The translations under genes were made by a program, and so were the position numbers. Below are positions 43,411 to 50,610 of a DNA stretch of 52,776 nucleotides, piece by piece (the first letter of the stretch is position 1; the number at the start of each line of letters is the position of its first letter). This DNA is from an uncultured Clostridia bacterium (lineage in GTDB: Bacteria; Bacillota; Clostridia; Christensenellales; Aristaeellaceae): the NCBI GenBank assembly GCA_946627565.1, contig CAMOVR010000009.1:1-52776 (forward strand), read 5' to 3'. Below the pieces are notes generated by a model. That model saw only the letters and a program-made list of their open reading frames with translations. It ran no database searches and was not told the origin of the DNA.

Positions 43411-45261
43411 TCAGTTGGGAGAAGATGTCTGAAGGGTAATGGTGGGCATGTGCGGTGTGGCAGTCGGCGGAGCGGCCGTAGGTTCCGGAGCTGCTGTGGC
43501 TTCCGGAGCGGCCGCAGCTTCCGGTTGTGCCGGGACACTGCTCTCCGGTGCCGGGGTGGGGATGGAGATCATGGGATCCGGCGTTGCCAGTTCCTGTTCA
43601 TAGAGTTTGGTCAGGGTAGCCACATCTGCCGTGCCGGTCTGCTTAAGGCCGTTGTCCTTCTGGAAGGCCCGCACTGCGGCGATGGTGCCTGCAAGATAGG
43701 TGCCGGAGCACTTGCCGCTGTAGTAGCCCAGTTCTGTCAGCTTCTTCTGAAGCCAGTAGACGGCTTCGGAGGAATCGTTGCGCTGAAGTTTCGCAAGGGG
43801 CAGGGGCGGCTCCGCACCGGAGATGTAGATGGGCTCGGCCGTGGGCTGGGGTGTCTCCACCGGCAGCATGTTTTTCCTGTTCAGTTCAGGCTTGGCAACG
43901 GAAGCCTGCAGTTCCGGATCCTCCGGCAGCTTGTCGGTGATGGTGACCACCGTGCCCTTGCCCACGTTTTCGTAGATCCACTTGGCATCGTCCACCAGCA
44001 GGCGTATACAGCCGTGGGAAGCCCGCTTTCCGAGCCTGTAGTAGCTCTTGAGGGAAAGGGACATGGTATCCACCCGGGCATAGATGACGGAATGGAAGGC
44101 AATGGAGGAAGTGATCTGGGTCCAGTACTGGGCATAGTCTCCCCAGGTGGGGAAGAAGCACCAGCGGGCTTTGTGGCCGTTTAAGACAAAATCGCCGATG
44201 TCGCTGGGATTTTTTGTGGTGCCGGAGGAGCAGACCATCTGACGGACCACAACGGTGTATTCGCCCTGGGCATCCCGGGAATAAACCGTCACCACCTGGT
44301 TGGTGACATCCACCACCAGATGGAAGGGAACAGGTTCCGCGGTGGCCTGGGGGGCGGGGGTATCCCCGGGGAGCACAATGTCTGCGGTATTGAACAGACG
44401 GTTCCAGGTCTGTTCGCCCACAATGCCGTCCACTTTCAGTCCGTTCTGGGTCTGGAAAGCCTTGACGGCGTTGCGGGTGTTGCCCTGGAAGTTGCCGGAG
44501 ACGGGGCCGTCATAGTAGCCCAGGTCCGTCAGGCGCTGCTGGATCTGCTTGACATTCTTGCCGGAGGAGCCGTAGGCGTACCTCCGGGTGTACTTGACAG
44601 TGGGCAGGGCATCCGGGTTGTCGCCGTTTACGATGTCATCGTCCAGTTCCGGCTCGGGGGTCACCACGGCGGCGCCGGTGCGGGACCGGGCGTCCGGGGA
44701 ATACACCAGGGCCTGGACATCCTGGCTGGCCTGTCCGTCCGGGGTAAGGCCCATCTTGGCCTGGAAGGCAGCCACGGCTTCCTGGGTGGAATCAAGGTAC
44801 GTGCCGGAAATCTTGCCGGTAAAGTAGCCAAGCACCGTGAGCCTGGTCTGAAGGCGGGTGACATCTGCGCCTGAGGAGCCCAGGCGCAGAGGCCGGTAAA
44901 GGGTTGCAAAGATCAGGGCCAGAGTGGCAGCGTCCGCGTCCCCGGTTTCAGGCAGGCCGAAATCCTTCTGGAAAGCTGCCACGGCTTCCTGGGTGGCTTC
45001 GCCGTAGCGGCCGGTGACAGACGCGGTATAGTAGCCGATTTCGGATAAATGGGTCTGGAGCTCCTTGACGTCGGGACCCATGTCGGACAGGGTAAGGGGA
45101 CGGGCTTCCTCATCAGTAATGATCAGATCACTGCTGCCCTCCGGTGCCCCGGCTTCTTCGCTCAGGACCGGCAGGGCGGGGAAAACCATCTGCAGGGCAA
45201 GGATACATGCCCATATGCGCCTTGAGGACAGGCCGCATAAAAAACGATTACGGAACATCAT
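43411..45261 (-). CDS. L,D-transpeptidase with peptidoglycan-binding repeats
   Basis: A 616-residue secreted protein. A signal peptide (residues ~1-35, ending VLSEE) is followed by three PG_binding_1 repeats (~45-110, ~115-180, ~215-280), a YkuD catalytic domain (~310-460) with ASHGCIRL and nucleophile Cys418, and a fourth repeat (~500-570). The C-terminal tail is Pro/Ala/Thr-rich. YkuD enzymes form 3-3 crosslinks in peptidoglycan or anchor proteins to it. The ATG at 45261 is preferred over a TTG three codons earlier because the ribosome site (AGGTGAT) lies ~10 nt ahead. It is monocistronic. Confidence 0.92.
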   Translation of the reverse strand: MMFRNRFLCGLSSRRIWACILALQMVFPALPVLSEEAGAPEGSSDLIITDEEARPLTLSDMGPDVKELQTHLSEIGYYTASVTGRYGEATQEAVAAFQKDFGLPETGDADAATLALIFATLYRPLRLGSSGADVTRLQTRLTVLGYFTGKISGTYLDSTQEAVAAFQAKMGLTPDGQASQDVQALVYSPDARSRTGAAVVTPEPELDDDIVNGDNPDALPTVKYTRRYAYGSSGKNVKQIQQRLTDLGYYDGPVSGNFQGNTRNAVKAFQTQNGLKVDGIVGEQTWNRLFNTADIVLPGDTPAPQATAEPVPFHLVVDVTNQVVTVYSRDAQGEYTVVVRQMVCSSGTTKNPSDIGDFVLNGHKARWCFFPTWGDYAQYWTQITSSIAFHSVIYARVDTMSLSLKSYYRLGKRASHGCIRLLVDDAKWIYENVGKGTVVTITDKLPEDPELQASVAKPELNRKNMLPVETPQPTAEPIYISGAEPPLPLAKLQRNDSSEAVYWLQKKLTELGYYSGKCSGTYLAGTIAAVRAFQKDNGLKQTGTADVATLTKLYEQELATPDPMISIPTPAPESSVPAQPEAAAAPEATAAPEPTAAPPTATPHMPTITLQTSSPN

Positions 45262-45309
45262 GGAATACAATCACCTCATGATCCCCTTTGGGATGGGATG
45301 CACCGGGAG

Positions 45310-45338
45310 ATTCTATCGCAAGTGACACAAAGAATCAA
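45310..45338 (-). promoter_or_regulatory. promoter of L,D-transpeptidase gene
   Basis: On the minus strand TTGATT (45333-45338) and TAGAAT (45310-45315) with a 17-nt spacer, about 50 nt ahead of the start codon. The ~100 nt between this and the met promoter is A+T-rich with no gene. Confidence 0.7.
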
Positions 45339-45449
45339 GAGAGTGACATATTATTTATTTTCTATGACACATTTTAGCAAAGAGCTGCAACATAAAATCA
45401 AAAAAACATTTGAAAAACAGCCTGAAGCCTGAAATGGGCCGCATACGGG

Positions 45450-45478
45450 TTGACAGGGGAGGGCATCTCTGCTATTTT
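45450..45478 (+). promoter_or_regulatory. promoter of metQ leader
   Basis: TTGACA (45450-45455) and TATTTT (45473-45478) with a 17-nt spacer. Transcription would start near 45485, giving a ~290-nt leader before metQ that contains the Met-rich leader peptide and a terminator. Confidence 0.65.
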
Positions 45479-45517
45479 TTTATCAATCTTCATCGGGACG
45501 ATTGAAAGAAAGGAGTT

Positions 45518-45628
45518 ATGGGCATGACGTACGTATCGTATATCCGCTCCGCCATGGAAATGCGCATGTGGCACATGTGCATGTTTTGCTGTGCCCATGA
45601 CTCGGCGGAATCTCCCAGAGACGATTGA
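45518..45628 (+). CDS. Met/Cys-rich leader peptide upstream of metQ
   Basis: A 36-codon open frame with a strong ribosome site (AAAGGAG at 45509-45515, 2 nt ahead of the first ATG and 8 nt ahead of a second in-frame ATG). It contains seven Met codons (1, 3, 13, 15, 17, 20, 22) and three Cys codons (21, 24, 25); the run MEMRMWHMCMFCC spans residues 13-25. It lies between a TTGACA promoter and an intrinsic terminator, ahead of a methionine ABC transporter gene. That is the layout of amino-acid leader peptides in transcription attenuation. Ribosomes short of charged Met-tRNA would stall in codons 13-22. Translation is inferred; codon content and arrangement are seen directly. Confidence 0.75.
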   Translation: MGMTYVSYIRSAMEMRMWHMCMFCCAHDSAESPRDD

Positions 45629-45678
45629 ATCGGATCAGCATATCTGGAGGATGCCTTCGAGGGATCCTCTTTCTTTTT
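45611..45678 (+). promoter_or_regulatory. candidate antiterminator/terminator switch (attenuator) of metQ
   Basis: Terminator: GAGGAT (45647-45652) pairs with ATCCTC (45664-45669), with CC/GG inside, a TTCGA loop, and the tail TTTCTTTTT (45670-45678). Antiterminator: TCTCCCAGA (45611-45619, leader codons 32-34) can pair with TCTGGAGGA (45643-45651) at 8 of 9 positions, which would sequester the 5' arm of the terminator. A ribosome at the leader stop (45626) would cover the 45611-45619 arm and favour termination; one stalled at the last Met codon (45581) leaves it free. The pairings are read from the sequence; the mechanism is inferred. Confidence 0.65.
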
Positions 45679-45775
45679 GCTGTAAATCCACCTGCTGCTT
45701 TGTATCTTGGGCCGGTTTCCGGCCTTGGGATAAATAAACCGGATGATTCCGGATCTGTAAAAAGGAGAAATAAGT

Positions 45776-46609
45776 ATGAAGAAACTGCTTGCTCTCGTAC
45801 TGACTGCCATCCTGGCCCTGACGGCCGTCTCTGCTTTTGCTGACGGGCTGGTCATTGCCGTTCCCAACGATGCCACCAATGAAGGCCGTGCCCTTCTGCT
45901 GCTGCAGGCCCAGGGTCTGCTGAAGCTCAATGAGGATGCCGGCATCACCGCCACGGTGGCCGATATCGTGGAAAATCCCCTGAACATCCAGTTCCAGGAA
46001 GTGGAAGCTGCCATGGTGCCCAACGTTCTTCCGGACGTGGACTACGGCATCATCAACGGCAACTACGCTCTGGCTGCCGAGCTTGACAAGGCTCTGCTCT
46101 ACGAGAACGCCGAATCCCCCTATGTCAACGTGGTCAGCGTCAATGCAGAAAATGCGGAAACGCCTGAGGCCAAGGCATTGGCTGCCGCTGTGCTGAGCCA
46201 GGAAGTCGTGGACTATTTCAACAAGTATGAAGGCAATGCCATCTCCGTGGTGGAAAACCCCACAGACGGCTATGCTGAGGATGTGGACTATGATGCCCTC
46301 TCCGGCAAGACCATCAAGGTGATCTGCACCCTGGATCCTCATTCCTACGTGCTGGAAATCGCCAAGAAGATCCTGGCTGAAAAGAACATCACCCTGGAAA
46401 TCACCATCGTGGATGACTATGTGACCCCCAACACCATGGTCAACGACGGCGATGCCTTCGCCAACTTCTTCGCTCATGTGCCCTATCAGGACGATTTCAA
46501 TGCTCAGAACGGCACCAGCCTGGTGAGCATCGCGGGCGTCCATGTGGAACCCATGGGCCTCTATGCGGGCAGACAGGCTGATCTGGCCGCCCTGGGCCTT
46601 GGAGAGTAA
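45776..46609 (+). CDS. metQ: methionine ABC transporter substrate-binding protein, circularly permuted MetQ
   Basis: A 277-residue NlpA/MetQ-family protein. Residues 1-22 form a signal peptide ending AFA/DG, without the usual lipobox Cys. The mature protein starts with what is normally the second half: IAVPNDATNEGRALLLL (27-43), DIVENPLNIQF (63-73) and INGNYAL (93-99), ending in the usual C-terminal helix (VLSQEVVDYFNKY, ~139-151). A ~28-residue linker leads to what is normally the N-terminal half: TIKVICTLDPHSYVLEI (179-195), DDYVTPNTMVNDGD (213-226), NFFAHVPY (230-237) and VHVEPMGLY (255-263). Both lobes are complete, so the ligand pocket for methionine should be intact. AAGGAG precedes the ATG. 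A terminator follows. Confidence 0.9.
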   Translation: MKKLLALVLTAILALTAVSAFADGLVIAVPNDATNEGRALLLLQAQGLLKLNEDAGITATVADIVENPLNIQFQEVEAAMVPNVLPDVDYGIINGNYALAAELDKALLYENAESPYVNVVSVNAENAETPEAKALAAAVLSQEVVDYFNKYEGNAISVVENPTDGYAEDVDYDALSGKTIKVICTLDPHSYVLEIAKKILAEKNITLEITIVDDYVTPNTMVNDGDAFANFFAHVPYQDDFNAQNGTSLVSIAGVHVEPMGLYAGRQADLAALGLGE

Positions 46610-46622
46610 GAATCCATAACAG

Positions 46623-46660
46623 CGGGCAGGCGGCATGTTCCGCCTGCCCGATTTGTTTTT
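46623..46660 (+). terminator. intrinsic terminator between metQ and metN
   Basis: CGGGCAGGCGG (46623-46633) and CCGCCTGCCCG (46640-46650) form a perfect 11-bp stem with loop CATGTT, followed by ATTTGTTTTT. Confidence 0.9.
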
Positions 46661-46686
46661 ACAGGCGGAAAAGAATCGGGTATAAT
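46658..46686 (+). promoter_or_regulatory. promoter of metN-metI
   Basis: TTTACA (46658-46663) and a perfect TATAAT (46681-46686) with a 17-nt spacer, overlapping the T tract of the preceding terminator. The transcript would begin near 46693, just ahead of the metN ribosome site GGAGGGG. Confidence 0.8.
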
Positions 46687-46716
46687 GTGCTGGCATCAAA
46701 GATTGGAGGGGCCCGT

Positions 46717-47745
46717 ATGATTGAGCTGAGGAACCTGTCAAAGACATTTATGACAGGCGACGGACAGGTGGAAGCACTGAAGCATATCAATCTGACGATT
46801 CAGAACGGGGATATATACGGGATCATCGGCATGAGCGGCGCAGGAAAGAGTACCCTGGTGCGCTGCATCAATATGCTGGAGCGTCCCACGGAGGGAAGCG
46901 TCCTGATGGACGGCAGGGACATGGCAGGCATGTCCATAAAGGAACTGCGGCAGATGCGCCGCAAGATCACCATGATCTTCCAGGGCTTTAACCTGCTTAT
47001 GCAGCGTACGTGCCTTAAGAATGTGACCCTGCCTCTGCGTCTGAGCGGCGTGGACCGGAAAACAGCCGAAAAAAAGGGCAGGGAACTGCTGGCCCTGGTT
47101 GGTCTCCCGGACAAGGCCAATGCCTATCCGGCCCAGCTCTCCGGCGGACAGCAGCAGCGTGTGGCCATTGCCAGAGCCCTGGCCACGGAGCCTGACGTGC
47201 TCCTGTGCGACGAGGCCACCTCCGCCCTGGACCCCAAAACCACCCATGCCATTCTTGAACTGATCCGGGACATCAACCGGAAGATGGGGATCACGGTCAT
47301 CGTCATCACCCACCAGATGAGCGTGGTGCAGGAAATCTGCAGCCGCGTGGCAATCCTGGAAAACGGCTCGGTGGTGGAGGAAGGGGAAGTCAGCGAGGTC
47401 TTCTCCAACCCCAGGGCCAATGCCACCCGGAATCTGATTTATCCCGAAAGCAACGGGGAAAGCGCCATCTTCCCGGAGGGCGGCCAGCGCATCCGGGTGA
47501 TCTACAACGGCGCCATCGCCTCCAGGGAACCCATGATTGCAAAGATGGCCGTGGACTGCGGCATCCTTGCCAGCATCCTGGGCGCCTCCACCCGCTCGGT
47601 GGGGGACCGGGCCTACGGCTACATTCTGCTGGATATCCCCGGCGGACCGGAAGAGCTGGCAAAGGCCATTGCATACCTGAGCGCTGTGCCGGATGTCATG
47701 GTTCAGGTGGAAGCTGAGTATGCAGCAAAGGAGGCAGATGTATGA
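46717..47745 (+). CDS. metN: methionine ABC transporter ATP-binding protein
   Basis: A 342-residue ATPase. Walker A is GMSGAGKST near residue 38, the Q-loop is MIFQGFNLL, the signature is LSGGQQQR near residue 140, and Walker B is LLCDEATSALDP near 160. The C-terminal ~95 residues match the NIL domain, which in MetN binds methionine and allows trans-inhibition when the cytoplasm is replete. The ATG at 46717 is preferred; an ATG at 46687 lies inside the promoter region. metI starts within its last codons (overlap 47742-47745). Confidence 0.95.
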   Translation: MIELRNLSKTFMTGDGQVEALKHINLTIQNGDIYGIIGMSGAGKSTLVRCINMLERPTEGSVLMDGRDMAGMSIKELRQMRRKITMIFQGFNLLMQRTCLKNVTLPLRLSGVDRKTAEKKGRELLALVGLPDKANAYPAQLSGGQQQRVAIARALATEPDVLLCDEATSALDPKTTHAILELIRDINRKMGITVIVITHQMSVVQEICSRVAILENGSVVEEGEVSEVFSNPRANATRNLIYPESNGESAIFPEGGQRIRVIYNGAIASREPMIAKMAVDCGILASILGASTRSVGDRAYGYILLDIPGGPEELAKAIAYLSAVPDVMVQVEAEYAAKEADV

Positions 47746-48446
47746 ACTTTGCCAATGCGTTTACCCCGGAGCGGCTGCAGGAAGCCTGGAACTGTCTTCT
47801 CACGGAGTTCCCCTTTGCTGTATGGGAAACCCTCTATTCCACCCTGCTGGCCACCCTTTTTGCCATCATCATCGGACTGCCCCTGGGGGTCCTGCTGGTT
47901 ACCGGGGAACAGAAGGGCGTACGCCCGCTGCCAAGGCCTGTCATGAGTTTCCTGAACGTGCTGATCAACCTGCTCAGGTCCGTGCCCTTTATCATCCTCA
48001 TGGTGATGATCATTCCCCTGACCCGCGTGATTGTCGGTACGTCCGTGGGCACCGTGGCCTCCATCGTGCCCCTTACGGTGGCCGCCTTCCCCTTCATTGC
48101 CCGCCTTGTGGAGAGCAGCCTGAGGGAAATCAACCCCAACATCATTGAAACGGCCCAGTCCATGGGCGCAACCCCCATGCAGATTGTGCTGCATGTGATG
48201 CTGCCGGAAAGCGTTCCCAGCCTGGTGACCAACTTTACCCTGGCCATCACCACCATCATGGGGTATACCGCCATGTCCGGTGCCGTGGGCGGCGGCGGTC
48301 TGGGCAAGCTGGCCCTGGCCTACGGTTACCAGCGTTACCGTTATGCGGTGCTGTATCTGGCGGTGATTGTGCTGGTGCTTATCACCCAGGTGATCCAGTC
48401 CTTTGGCACTTGGCTTGCAGCCAGACTGGACAAACGCCTGAAGTAA
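47742..48446 (+). CDS. metI: methionine ABC transporter permease
   Basis: A 234-residue inner-membrane protein with about five membrane segments. The EAA-type coupling loop (LREINPNIIETAQSMGATPM near residues 127-146) contacts MetN. GYTAMSGAVGGGGLGKLAL near residue 175 is characteristic of MetI. It forms a homodimer with two MetN subunits. Its ATG overlaps the metN stop. It ends the met locus; no separate terminator is evident before the next promoter. Confidence 0.95.
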   Translation: MNFANAFTPERLQEAWNCLLTEFPFAVWETLYSTLLATLFAIIIGLPLGVLLVTGEQKGVRPLPRPVMSFLNVLINLLRSVPFIILMVMIIPLTRVIVGTSVGTVASIVPLTVAAFPFIARLVESSLREINPNIIETAQSMGATPMQIVLHVMLPESVPSLVTNFTLAITTIMGYTAMSGAVGGGGLGKLALAYGYQRYRYAVLYLAVIVLVLITQVIQSFGTWLAARLDKRLK

Positions 48447-48503
48447 TGCAATCTTGCCTGTCGGAAGCGGAAAAAGCATGGAAAATACAAGGGAAAAATG
48501 GGA

Positions 48504-48532
48504 TTGCAGGCCATCTGAAAATCGTATATAAT
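48504..48532 (+). promoter_or_regulatory. promoter of small P-loop gene
   Basis: TTGCAG (48504-48509) and a perfect TATAAT (48527-48532) with a 17-nt spacer, about 40 nt ahead of the ATG at 48573. Confidence 0.7.
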
Positions 48533-48572
48533 GATGCCAGGGACACCACAAAATGCGAGGAGGACGTTTCCC

Positions 48573-48983
48573 ATGATTCAGATCATTGCCGGCCTGAAAG
48601 GCTCTGGAAAAACCAAGCGCCTGATTGACATGACCAATGCCACCGCCCACGAGGGCACCAGCGATGTAATCTTCCTTGATGATGACAACCGTTATATGTT
48701 TGATATTGACCATAAGGTCAGATTTATCAATGCCGGCGATTATCATGTACACACCCCTGAGATGTTCATCGGTTTCCTCAGCGGCATGCTGAGCCAGAAC
48801 TTCGATGTAGGCTACATCTTCATCGACGCTTTCAAGAAGCTCTGCAAGACCGACCTGAACGAAGCATCCTGGCTGTTTGAGTCCATGGAAGAACTGTGCA
48901 GCAAGCATTCCGTGAACTTTGTACTGTCTGTCAGCGAAGATCCGGAAAAACTGCCCGAGTTCATGAGGAAGTATGTCATCTGA
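48573..48983 (+). CDS. small P-loop NTPase-like protein
   Basis: A 136-residue protein with Walker A GLKGSGKT at residues 7-14 directly after the first strand, and a hydrophobic VGYIFIDAF segment (~residues 78-86) as a Walker B-like strand. It contains little beyond a minimal nucleotide-binding core, and no family is recognised; it resembles truncated AAA/kinase folds of unknown role. GAGGAGG precedes the ATG at 48573; an earlier in-frame ATG at 48531 lies in the -10 box. It has its own promoter and a hairpin follows, so it may be monocistronic. Confidence 0.68.
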   Translation: MIQIIAGLKGSGKTKRLIDMTNATAHEGTSDVIFLDDDNRYMFDIDHKVRFINAGDYHVHTPEMFIGFLSGMLSQNFDVGYIFIDAFKKLCKTDLNEASWLFESMEELCSKHSVNFVLSVSEDPEKLPEFMRKYVI

Positions 48984-49001
48984 TCCCTCATAGGAGGGCG
49001 T

Positions 49002-49031
49002 GTGGGATGGTGGCGAAAGCTGCTGTCCCAC
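49002..49031 (+). terminator. GNRA-capped stem-loop ahead of thrC
   Basis: GTGGGA/TCCCAC outer arms and TGGTGGC/GCTGCTG inner arms (with G-T pairs) close on a GAAA tetraloop, then TTTGC. It may terminate the P-loop transcript or fold in the thrC leader. No other element is seen in 48984-49092. Confidence 0.5.
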
Positions 49032-49092
49032 TTTGCATATAAGGAATCATTCTTACAGTCACCATATCATCCTTCAGAGGAGGGGAGATACC

Positions 49093-50595
49093 ATGTCATA
49101 TTTTTCCACGCGGGGTAACGTGTGTGTAACAGCATCCCAGGCCATTCTGGCAGGTATCGCAAGCGACGGCGGCCTGTATGTTCCGGCCATGTACCCGCTC
49201 TTTTCCGTCAGGGACCTGACGGACATGATCGGCATGAGCTATGAGGAGCGTGCCATTCGCGTTCTCAATGCCTATCTGGAGGATTATAAACCGAAGGATG
49301 TGGCGGAAAGCGTCAGGGCGGCATACGGCGGCGGGCATTTCAATGATCCGGCCATAGCGCCCATGAAGAAGCTCGCCGACAATGTCTATGCGCTGGAACT
49401 ATTCCATGGGCCCACTCTGGCCTTTAAGGATATGGCCCTGCAGCTGCTGCCGCATCTGATGCGCAAGGCTGCCAAGATGAACGGGGAAGACCGGGAGATT
49501 GCCATCCTGGTGGCTACCAGCGGTGATACGGGCAAAGCGGCACTGGAAGGATTCCGCAACGTGGAGGGGACCAGCTGTACGGTATTCTACCCCTCAGACG
49601 GTGTCAGTGATATTCAGCGCCTGCAGATGACCACCACCGACGGGAACAACACGCATGTCATCGCCGTGGAGGGAAATTTTGACGATGCCCAGACCGGCGT
49701 CAAAAACCTTTTCGGTTCCGAGAGCTTTGTACAGCGCATGCATGCAGAGGGCCGTGTGCTTTCCTCTGCCAACAGCATCAACTTCGGCCGTCTGGTTCCC
49801 CAGATCATCTACTATTTCAGCGCGTACGCCGACCTGCTGGCAACGGGGGCCATCACCCCGGGGGACAGCATCAACTTCGTGGTGCCCACGGGCAACTTTG
49901 GCGATATCCTGGCCGGCTATTATGCCAGAAACATGGGCCTGCCGGTGAACAAGCTCATCTGCGCCAGCAACCGCAACGATGTGCTCACGGACTTCTTTGC
50001 TTCCGGCACCTACGACGTGCGCCGCATGTTCTACAAGACCATGAGCCCCTCCATGGATATTCTGGTATCCTCCAATCTGGAACGCCTGCTCTTTGATTCG
50101 GCGGACCGGGACGGCAGCCTGGTGAGTGTATGGATGAAACAGCTCAAGGAAAGCGGAAGCTATTGTGTCGGGGACCAGCGCAGGGAATGGCTTGCCTCCA
50201 TGTTTGCTGCAGGCTGTGCGGATGACAGGGCCACCTCAGAGGAAATCCGGGATGTCTTCCAGCACACCGGTTATCTCATGGATCCCCATACGGCCGTAGC
50301 CAGCCGTGTTCTCAGAGACTACATGGGCAGGACGGGGGATGAGCGGACCGCGGTTATCGTGTCCACGGCCAGTCCCTATAAGTTCGCACCCGATGTGGTG
50401 GCGGCCATTCAGGGCAGGGAAGCGGTCCGGAATCTGGATGCCTTTGCCTGCAGCGATATTCTTCAGTCCCTCTCCGGGATTCCTGTGCCGGATCAGGTGG
50501 CACGGCTCCGTGAAATGCCGGTCATCCACAGGGACGTGTGCGCCAGGGATGAAAAGAGCATGGCGGAAGCTGTGTTCCGTGCATTTGCCGGATAA
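49093..50595 (+). CDS. thrC: threonine synthase
   Basis: A 500-residue PLP enzyme converting O-phosphohomoserine to threonine. The PLP lysine is Lys112 in HGPTLAFKDMALQLL. SGDTGKAALEGF near residue 138 binds phosphate, and VVPTGNFGDILAGYYA near residue 270 completes the cofactor site. The size and the N-terminal SYFSTRGNV match the long fold-type II threonine synthases. GAGGAGGGGAG precedes the ATG at 49093; an ATG at 49000 lies in the hairpin region. An SGNH hydrolase follows after 15 nt, probably on the same transcript. Confidence 0.95.
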   Translation: MSYFSTRGNVCVTASQAILAGIASDGGLYVPAMYPLFSVRDLTDMIGMSYEERAIRVLNAYLEDYKPKDVAESVRAAYGGGHFNDPAIAPMKKLADNVYALELFHGPTLAFKDMALQLLPHLMRKAAKMNGEDREIAILVATSGDTGKAALEGFRNVEGTSCTVFYPSDGVSDIQRLQMTTTDGNNTHVIAVEGNFDDAQTGVKNLFGSESFVQRMHAEGRVLSSANSINFGRLVPQIIYYFSAYADLLATGAITPGDSINFVVPTGNFGDILAGYYARNMGLPVNKLICASNRNDVLTDFFASGTYDVRRMFYKTMSPSMDILVSSNLERLLFDSADRDGSLVSVWMKQLKESGSYCVGDQRREWLASMFAAGCADDRATSEEIRDVFQHTGYLMDPHTAVASRVLRDYMGRTGDERTAVIVSTASPYKFAPDVVAAIQGREAVRNLDAFACSDILQSLSGIPVPDQVARLREMPVIHRDVCARDEKSMAEAVFRAFAG

Positions 50596-50610
50596 GGCAG
50601 GAGGACCGGT

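Noticed and set aside
45651..45737. Second small Cys-rich frame starting within the metQ attenuator
   Set aside because: Its GGAGG abuts the ATG with no spacing and it overlaps the terminator stem, so translation is unlikely.
45479..45775. S-box (SAM) or methionine T-box riboswitch ahead of metQ
   Set aside because: I see neither the GGGTGG-ACCGCG T-box core nor the conserved S-box junction sequences; the Met-rich peptide with competing hairpins explains the region better.
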